Shown here piece by piece: positions 54,051 through 58,999 of a stretch of 58,999 nucleotides of DNA. The position numbers and the translations under genes were made by a program. How positions within the stretch are numbered: position 1 is the first letter of the stretch; each line of letters opens with the position of its first letter. The stretch comes from Deltaproteobacteria bacterium (GTDB lineage Bacteria > Myxococcota_A > Polyangia > Haliangiales > JADYYK01). Location of the stretch: contig JADYYK010000169.1 of assembly GCA_020853705.1 (NCBI GenBank), positions 1-58,999 on the forward strand. The letters run 5' to 3'. The notes below the pieces were generated by a model. The model had not been told where the DNA came from and searched no databases. It was given only the letters and a program-made list of their open reading frames with translations.

Positions 54051-54505
54051 CGCGCGGAGAGGTGGATCGGTCCCCGGACTGGGCCCGTGAAGAGGCGGGT
54101 GTCCTCGTCGATCGCGGGCTCGAGGCCTGCATAGTAGCAGGCGACGTCGTGACGCTCTGCGAGGGTCTGCGCCAGCTCGTGCAGGGCGTCGGTGAGCAGC
54201 TCGGGCGCGGCGACATCATCGAGGTCGAGGTTGAGTTCGACGTCCCAGACCGCGCCAAGGTGGAGGACCCGGAGCGCGACGTTCGCCACCGGGCCCAGGC
54301 CTGGCAGGACGAACGTGCCAAGCCGAACCCAGGCGAACTCCTTGATGGCCCCGACCAGCGCTCGCCCGTGAGCAGGGCCCGCCAGGGGGACACCGTCGAT
54401 CTCGGCTGAGCACGCTCCGCTGGTCCGGGCCAGGAGGTCGTCGAGCAGCCTTTCGGCGACCGCCATCGAGACTCCATCGAAGACGAGTTCAATGAGCTGG
54501 CTCAT
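54047..54505 (-). CDS. Small protein of unknown function
   Basis: A 152-residue protein (MSQLIELVFDGVSMAVAERLLDDLLARTSGACSAEI ... LTDALHELAQTLAERHDVACYYAGLEPAIDEDTRLF). Alternating beta/alpha pattern with 'YYAGLEPAxDExTRLF' at the end, as in small immunity-like or DUF proteins paired with larger partners in Myxococcota. ATG 54505 was chosen; ATG 54517 is possible. It overlaps the ankyrin gene's stop by four bases. Function unknown. Confidence 0.6.
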   Translation of the reverse strand: MSQLIELVFDGVSMAVAERLLDDLLARTSGACSAEIDGVPLAGPAHGRALVGAIKEFAWVRLGTFVLPGLGPVANVALRVLHLGAVWDVELNLDLDDVAAPELLTDALHELAQTLAERHDVACYYAGLEPAIDEDTRLFTGPVRGPIHLSAR

Positions 54506-54726
54506 GGGTCGAGGCATCCCTTGAATGAGTTGTCCATGTCCTTGGCGCTGCTGGCTGGGCTGCTTTGCTGGCACGGATCGACGTGCTGTATGCGGCGCTG
54601 GAAGCCGACCTTGGCGTGGGCTGGGATGACCCATGTGACAGTCCCCGCGCCCAGGGGCGCCATCAGTGTAGGCCATCGGATTCGATGAGTCTGGTCGTGG
54701 CATCATGGATGCAGTTGGGGGGGAGC

Positions 54727-55497
54727 ATGAAGAGGACGATGACGACGGGTGGGTTGCTGGTGGTGCTGGTGGGGGCGTTCGGTTGTGTTCCGCAGCAGCA
54801 GCAGCCCTACGGCTACGGGCAGCAGCCACAGTACGGGCAGCAGCCACAGTACGGGCAGCAGCAGCCGCAGTACGGGCAGCAGCAGCCGCAGTACGGGCAG
54901 CCGCAGCCGCAGTATGGCCAGCCCACGGCGCCGCAGGGGGCAATGCCGCAGTCTGGAGCGCCGCAGGGGAGCCGCCAGATCAGCTTCAACGGGCGCGCGC
55001 CGACGGCGCTGGACTGGCAGATCATCGGACAGCTCGAGGCGGCCCTCGGGCGTCAGCTGCCCGACGGTGGCTACTGGTACGACCCGGTCAGCGGCGCGGC
55101 GGGTCAGTGGGGCGGGCCAGCGCTCGGGGTTCTGCCGGCAGGGATGCAGCTCGGCGGTGCGCTGCCAGCCAACGCGTCGGGCGGCGGCAGCGGGATGCTG
55201 ACAGGGATCTACATCAATGGCCGTGAGATCCACCCGCAGGATGCGCAGTTCCTGCGCCAGCTCCTCGGGCAGCTCCAGCCTGGACGCTACTGGGTCGATG
55301 GTCAGGGCAACGCGGGGCAGGAGGGGGGGCCGGCGCAGGTCAACCTGTACGCGGTGGCCAGGCAGCGCAGCGGCGGCGGTGGCGGCGGCGGCGGCGGCTC
55401 GTACTACAAGAAGGACCAGAACGGCAGCGTGTTCGCGGGCGGCGGGTGCGTCAGCGTGTCGGTGAAGGGCGGCGACTACTACGGCCCCGGCTGCTAG
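54727..55497 (+). CDS. Lipoprotein with Gln/Tyr/Gly repeats and two YW-type repeats
   Basis: A 256-residue lipoprotein: lipobox VGAFGC (Cys20), then a tandem tract of QPQYGQQ units (residues about 30-65). The folded part holds two related units, LPDGGYWYDPVSGAAGQWGGP and LQPGRYWVDGQGNAGQEGGP, each preceded by a helical stretch with LGRQ/LGQL. A poly-Gly run and a Cys-containing end (GGGCVSVSVKGGDYYGPGC) close it. GGGGGGAG lies just before the ATG. Probably a surface protein; function unknown. The 221 bases upstream (54506-54726) show no other gene. Confidence 0.78.
   Translation: MKRTMTTGGLLVVLVGAFGCVPQQQQPYGYGQQPQYGQQPQYGQQQPQYGQQQPQYGQPQPQYGQPTAPQGAMPQSGAPQGSRQISFNGRAPTALDWQIIGQLEAALGRQLPDGGYWYDPVSGAAGQWGGPALGVLPAGMQLGGALPANASGGGSGMLTGIYINGREIHPQDAQFLRQLLGQLQPGRYWVDGQGNAGQEGGPAQVNLYAVARQRSGGGGGGGGGSYYKKDQNGSVFAGGGCVSVSVKGGDYYGPGC
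54820..54918 (+). repeat. Tandem repeat coding for QPQYGQ units
   Basis: Two 18-base units CAGCAGCCACAGTACGGG followed by three 21-base variants. All are in frame, so copy-number change would alter only the length of the protein's linker. Confidence 0.85.
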
Positions 55498-55553
55498 CTC
55501 GCCGTCGGCGCCGGGTTCAGGCGCACAGGTCAGGGTTGGTTTAGGCTGTAGAG

Positions 55554-56582
55554 ATGCGGATGGTCGTGTGCGGAGTGCTGGTGGGGCTGGGGCTCGGGAT
55601 GGCGGTGGTGGCGCGGGCGGCGCCGGGGGCGCCGTCGCCGCCGCTGCGGACGCCGCTCAATGAGGTGCTGGTGGTCAGCCTGGCGGGCAAGGGGGTGGAG
55701 CTCCGGCCGGCGCTGGTGCGGGTGCGCGCGCTGCAGCCGGGGCTGCGGGCCTGCGTCGATCCGATGGCGCCGACAGGGGGGACGTTGAAGGTCGAGGTCA
55801 CGGTGCGCAAGCGGGTGCTCGCGGAGGTCAAGGTGACCGGGGCGCTGGCGGCCACGCACGGGGAGTGCGTGAAGAAGGTGTTCGCGGGGCTGGCGCTGGA
55901 GGCGGCCGCCAGCCAGGCCACGCTGACCGCGCTGGTGCTGGTGCGGCCGGTGCCCGCGCCGGCGTCGGCGAGCGACGAGAAGGCGCTGCCGGAGATCGAG
56001 CCGCGCGAGGAGCTGGTCATCCGTGACGACCTCGGCTGCGAGGGCGTCGCGCGCTTCGACTGTCCGGCCAACAAGGTCTGTGCGCCGCCGCCCCGACGCA
56101 GGGTGCGCTGCGCGGCGACCGCGGGGGTGCCGGCGCGGCTGCCGCTGGGCGACAAGCGCCTGGTGCTGCGCATCAGCGGCGGCAAGACCGGGCAGACCGG
56201 CGAGACCGTCATCCTGGCCGAGGGCGGCGGCCAGTGTGTGCTGGTGGTCATGACCAACCAGGGCGCCGCGGAGCTGACCGGCGGCGCCGAGTCGCGCGAG
56301 GACGTCGACCTGCCCTGCGCGCGCGCGCGCGCCGTGCACGCGCTGGCGCAGCGGCTGGGGCTCCACAACCTGCGCAAGCCGAAGGCGAGCCCGAACGTGC
56401 ACGGGGTCACCTACCGCTGGGAGCTGTGGCGCCCCGGCAAGGACGGCATCCCCGTCGTGCGCGAGGGCGGCTGGACTGGCGACTCACCGCGGGCCTGGAG
56501 GGTGTTCGACGAGGTCGCCAGGGCGCTGGGGGCGCTGGCGCGCGACTACGCCACGCTGCAGCCGGCGCGCATGCAGCCGTAG
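55554..56582 (+). CDS. Secreted protein, possible AgmX/PglI-like domain
   Basis: A 342-residue exported protein (signal peptide ending ARA near residue 22). Residues about 45-115 (VRALQPGLRACVDPM...GGTLKVEVTVRKRVLAEVKV...HGECVKKVFAGLAL) have the spacing of an AgmX/PglI C-terminal domain: a Cys after a helix, beta strands, then a second Cys. A Cys-rich stretch (DLGCEGVARFDCPANKVCAPPP) follows, and the end is unrecognised. Function unknown. Confidence 0.68.
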   Translation: MRMVVCGVLVGLGLGMAVVARAAPGAPSPPLRTPLNEVLVVSLAGKGVELRPALVRVRALQPGLRACVDPMAPTGGTLKVEVTVRKRVLAEVKVTGALAATHGECVKKVFAGLALEAAASQATLTALVLVRPVPAPASASDEKALPEIEPREELVIRDDLGCEGVARFDCPANKVCAPPPRRRVRCAATAGVPARLPLGDKRLVLRISGGKTGQTGETVILAEGGGQCVLVVMTNQGAAELTGGAESREDVDLPCARARAVHALAQRLGLHNLRKPKASPNVHGVTYRWELWRPGKDGIPVVREGGWTGDSPRAWRVFDEVARALGALARDYATLQPARMQP

Positions 56583-56595
56583 CTGCCTGGACCGG

Positions 56596-57654
56596 CTACT
56601 GCGGGGCGTAGGGATCGCCCGGCGCCGGCGTGGTCGGCGGGGCCACCGGGTCGGGCGCGGGGGCGGGGGCGGTCGGCGGCGCGTAGCCACCGGGCGGCGG
56701 ATAGCCACCGGGCGGCGGATAGCCGGCCGGCGGCGGGTAGCCCGGGGGCGGATAGCCGGCCGGCGGCGCGAACGGATCGGGCTGCGGGGCCGGGCGGCGG
56801 CGCACCGGCTCGCCGAGCTCGTAGCCGATCGACAGGCCGAAGCCCCAGGTGCTGTTGCCGGGGTTCGCGCTGGCGCGGTGCGCCTCCATCAAGATGCGGA
56901 AGCGGTCGAAGGCCAGCTCGCCGCCGACGGTGAACAGGGCGGCCGGCTTGCCGGTCGAGGGCAGGTTGCCGTTGGTCGAGCTGTCGGAGAAGCCGACGTT
57001 CTCGATGGTGCCGCGCACGCTCATGCCGATGAAGCCGGTGAAGATGTCGCGCTTGTAGCTGGGCAGGATCGACAGCTGGTTGATGTAGACCGTCTCGGTG
57101 CCCTCGTCGACCAGGTGGTAGCCAGGCAGGTTGTCACCCTCGGGCACGTTGAGGCGCGCCGGGCACGGGGACGCCGAGCCGTCGCACTCCCACTGCGCCC
57201 AGGGCACCGAATAGGCGGTGCCCTCGTAGACCGCGCCCAGACCGAAGCCGCTGCGGTGCACATAGTGGCCGCCCAGCGTGATGCCGGCGCCGACCACGCT
57301 CTTGTGGCCGGGGACCGGCGGGGTGCCGACCGCGGAGTGCTGCGCCGAGTCGTAGGGGCCGACCTCGAAGCGCGCGCCGATGTCGGTGATGGGTCCCAGC
57401 CGGAACTTGCCGCCGACGCCGCCCATGCCGTGCGCGACGTGCAGCGCGGGGGTGCTCTCCTCCTGCGGGAAGAGATCGGTCAGGTTGTCGGTGTAGCCGC
57501 CGTAGGCCTCCACGCGGGCCTGGTGATCGAGCGGTCGCCCGGTGGTCATCGGTGGCGTCATCGCGGGCACCACCGCGGCGTTGCGAAAGCGGGTGTTGGG
57601 AGCGCAGCCGAACGCGGCCACGCCCAGGGGCAATACAAGCCAGGCCTTCTTCAT
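56596..57654 (-). CDS. Outer-surface lipoprotein with PPxGY repeats
   Basis: A 352-residue lipoprotein (MKKAWLVLPLGVAAFGC, Cys17). Residues about 60-270 alternate polar and hydrophobic residues with many Gly and aromatic strand ends (GGVGGKFRLGPITDIGARFEVGPYD ... STWGFGLSIGYELGE), like an outer-membrane beta barrel or OMP-beta-barrel lipoprotein. The C-terminus is a PPPGGYPPP repeat, built from an 18-base DNA repeat near 56,690-56,760. ATG 57654 chosen over an upstream extension. Function unknown. Confidence 0.72.
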   Translation of the reverse strand: MKKAWLVLPLGVAAFGCAPNTRFRNAAVVPAMTPPMTTGRPLDHQARVEAYGGYTDNLTDLFPQEESTPALHVAHGMGGVGGKFRLGPITDIGARFEVGPYDSAQHSAVGTPPVPGHKSVVGAGITLGGHYVHRSGFGLGAVYEGTAYSVPWAQWECDGSASPCPARLNVPEGDNLPGYHLVDEGTETVYINQLSILPSYKRDIFTGFIGMSVRGTIENVGFSDSSTNGNLPSTGKPAALFTVGGELAFDRFRILMEAHRASANPGNSTWGFGLSIGYELGEPVRRRPAPQPDPFAPPAGYPPPGYPPPAGYPPPGGYPPPGGYAPPTAPAPAPDPVAPPTTPAPGDPYAPQ

Positions 57655-57751
57655 GGGTTGATTATGGCGCAAACCGGCGCGCGATGTGTGGCGTGGGCCA
57701 CGAGGGGGCTGGCAAAGAGGGGCGTCGGAGGGCGCCGGAGTCGGAGCGGAA

Positions 57752-57784
57752 TAGGCTCCTCGAAGCTTCGCTTCGAGGGGCCTA
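57752..57784. terminator. 33-bp palindrome carrying the stop codon of the AAA+ regulator gene
   Basis: TAGGC-t-CCTCGAAGC / TTC / GCTTCGAGG-g-GCCTA. The CTA at the right end is the minus-strand TAG stop of the gene 57782-58927. On the minus strand the apex reads GCGAAGC. The rest of the 127-base gap to 57654 holds nothing recognised. Confidence 0.85.
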
Positions 57785-58927
57785 CTTCGACGGGATGCCG
57801 AGCTCGGTCAGCTTCTTGCGCAGGGTGTTGCGGTTCATGCCCAGCATCTTGGCGGCCTTGAGCTGGTTGCCGGCGGCGCGCTCCATCACCAGCTGGATCA
57901 GCGGGCGCTCGACGCGGCCGATGACCTCGTCATAGAGGTCGCTCAGCGAGTCGTCGCCGTCGTGGAAGCGGCCCAGGAAGGTGGCCAGCTTGGCGCGCAC
58001 CATGTCCTCGAAGGGCAGCTCCTCCAGCGGCACGCGCGCGATGGGCGGCGCGATCAAGGGGTCGACGTCGCCCGGCTCGATGCGGGTGCGGCGCGCGCGC
58101 AGCACGGCGCGGCGCATGACGTCCTTGAGCTCGGCGACGTTGCCCGGCCACGAGTACGCGGCCAGGCGATCGACCGCCTTGCTGGTGATCTGGATGCGAC
58201 CGCGGCCGATCTCGTCGGCGATGCGGGCGGCGAAGTGGGCCGCCAGGCGCGGGATGTCGGCCACGCGCTTGCGCAGCGGCGGCACCGAGATGGTGTGCGC
58301 GCTCAGGCGCTCGGCCAGCTCGGGCTCGAACAGGTCGTGCTGCGCGGCCGCCGACAGGTCGGTGTCGGTGGCCGCGATCAGCCGCACATCGACGTGCTCG
58401 CTGGTGTCCTCGCGGCTGCGCTTGCGCAGGGCGCGCGTGAGCAGCCGCTGCGGGCCACGCGGCAGCGCCGAGACCTCCTTGAGCAGCAGCGTGCCGTGGT
58501 TGGCGCGGCGCAGCTTGCCGGAGGCGTGGTCGGACAGCTCCGAGGTCAGCACGGTGCCCGACATCGAGGCCGCCCGCAGCGCCACGAACTTGCCCGAGCG
58601 CCGTCCGCCGTCGTGGATCGCGCGCGCGATCAGCTCGCGCCCGCTACCACGCTCGCCCTCGATGAGGACCGGGATGTCGTCCTCGCACGCTGCGCGCAGC
58701 CCCTCGACCACCGAAGCCATCTCGGGACTCTCACTGATGATGAAGCTCGCGGTATCGCTACCCACGCGGCGACTCTCGGCGATCTCGCCGATCCAGATCA
58801 AGCCTTGACGGATCGCGATCGTCTCGTCCCCTGAACCGAGGACGACACGGTCGCGATCATGATCAAGTCTTGACCTTGCGAGAGAGTGAGGAGAGGAACG
58901 CGCGCCCCTAACCTCGGGCTCATTCAT
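57782..58927 (-). CDS. Degenerate NtrC-type AAA+ regulator with Fis-type helix-turn-helix
   Basis: A 381-residue protein with the sigma-54 activator layout: AAA+ domain (about 70-290) and a C-terminal Fis-like helix-turn-helix (ERAAGNQLKAAKMLGMNRNTLRKKL, 349-373). The AAA+ part is damaged at key points: Walker A is GERGSGRE with Arg97 in place of Lys; the GAFTGA loop is absent (HASGKLRRANHG); Walker B reads LLLKE (148-151) with Lys for Asp. WPGNVAELKDV (260-270) is kept. It probably binds DNA without activating sigma-54. No response-regulator domain. The only upstream ATG (58927) lies within the 68-bp dispersed repeat, giving MNEP. Confidence 0.82.
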   Translation of the reverse strand: MNEPEVRGARSSPHSLARSRLDHDRDRVVLGSGDETIAIRQGLIWIGEIAESRRVGSDTASFIISESPEMASVVEGLRAACEDDIPVLIEGERGSGRELIARAIHDGGRRSGKFVALRAASMSGTVLTSELSDHASGKLRRANHGTLLLKEVSALPRGPQRLLTRALRKRSREDTSEHVDVRLIAATDTDLSAAAQHDLFEPELAERLSAHTISVPPLRKRVADIPRLAAHFAARIADEIGRGRIQITSKAVDRLAAYSWPGNVAELKDVMRRAVLRARRTRIEPGDVDPLIAPPIARVPLEELPFEDMVRAKLATFLGRFHDGDDSLSDLYDEVIGRVERPLIQLVMERAAGNQLKAAKMLGMNRNTLRKKLTELGIPSK

Positions 58928-58978
58928 GTGATCGAGCTTCGCTCTCTCACATGAATGAGCCTGGGGTCAGTCGATCAC
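58911..58978 (-). repeat. 68-bp dispersed palindromic repeat, copy 2
   Basis: Inverted relative to copy 1 (31075-31142), 67 of 68 bases the same. In this copy the hairpin 58917-58961 has perfect 15-base arms (GGCTCATTCATGTGA and complement) around a centre GAGCTTCGCTC. It contains the start codon of the AAA+ regulator gene (58925-58927). Confidence 0.9.
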
Positions 58979-58999
58979 GACGGGGCTGCGCCCCGCCCC

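Overview
The window is 59 kb of very high-GC DNA that looks like the chromosome of a member of the Myxococcota (a Kofleriaceae/Haliangiaceae/Nannocystaceae-like lineage is my guess). The signs are many short lipoproteins with 'GCGKKK'-type N-termini and Pro/Ser/Ala linkers, an AgmX/PglI-type C-terminal domain, an N-terminal GspE-like (MshEN) protein, a copper-monooxygenase-like secreted protein with a C-terminal membrane anchor, and GTG/TTG starts. I saw no rRNA, tRNA, CRISPR array or prophage.

Layout. 0-9.5 kb: transketolase, a monooxygenase-like secreted protein, a prolyl oligopeptidase fused to an AgmX/PglI domain, and lipoproteins of unknown function. 9.5-11 kb: a TetR regulator with a probably leaderless transcript, then a ferritin-like diiron protein. 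11-17 kb: a tight eight-gene operon on the minus strand (tryptophan 2,3-dioxygenase, kynureninase-like enzyme, SDR, RidA, enoyl-CoA hydratase, acyl-CoA dehydrogenase, [2Fe-2S] ferredoxin, propeller-like protein) that reads as tryptophan to anthranilate followed by a CoA-thioester route. 17-27 kb is the accessory part: a low-GC 1025-residue fusion of a calcineurin-like metallophosphoesterase to a STAND/NACHT-like NTPase, a large Ala/Pro-rich protein, a GT2/GtrA pair, a PPC-domain protein with a His-rich linker, and a VapBC pair. 27-36 kb: hydrolase, an ECF41-type sigma factor facing a VOC-family protein across a divergent promoter region, a palindrome-dense spacer, a GspE-N-like protein, TypA/BipA and a GT1 glycosyltransferase.

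36-38 kb holds a REP-associated tyrosine transposase (RAYT) bracketed by REP-like repeats and two simple-sequence tracts. 39-48 kb is a compact nuoE-F-J-K-L-M-N operon of respiratory complex I (nuoG, H, I absent) in which NuoL carries a PKD-like tail and NuoJ a signal-peptide-like extension. 48-52 kb: glutathione peroxidase and an oligopeptide ABC transporter lacking its ATPases. 52-59 kb: ankyrin/zinc-ribbon protein, secreted and lipoprotein genes, and a degenerate NtrC-like AAA+ regulator.

The most interesting points: (1) the metallophosphoesterase-STAND fusion is a good candidate for a single-gene defence or sensing system; (2) the window carries a set of palindromes sharing the apex GCRAAGC, often carrying the TAG stop codon of one or both neighbouring genes, a 68-bp palindromic repeat in two inverted copies (one supplying the start codon of a gene), and a RAYT of the type known to act on such elements; (3) the ECF41 sigma gene and its VOC neighbour each have a matching CACA-N16-CGTC promoter; (4) several unusual domain fusions. 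Functions are read from sequence motifs only; no database search was run.
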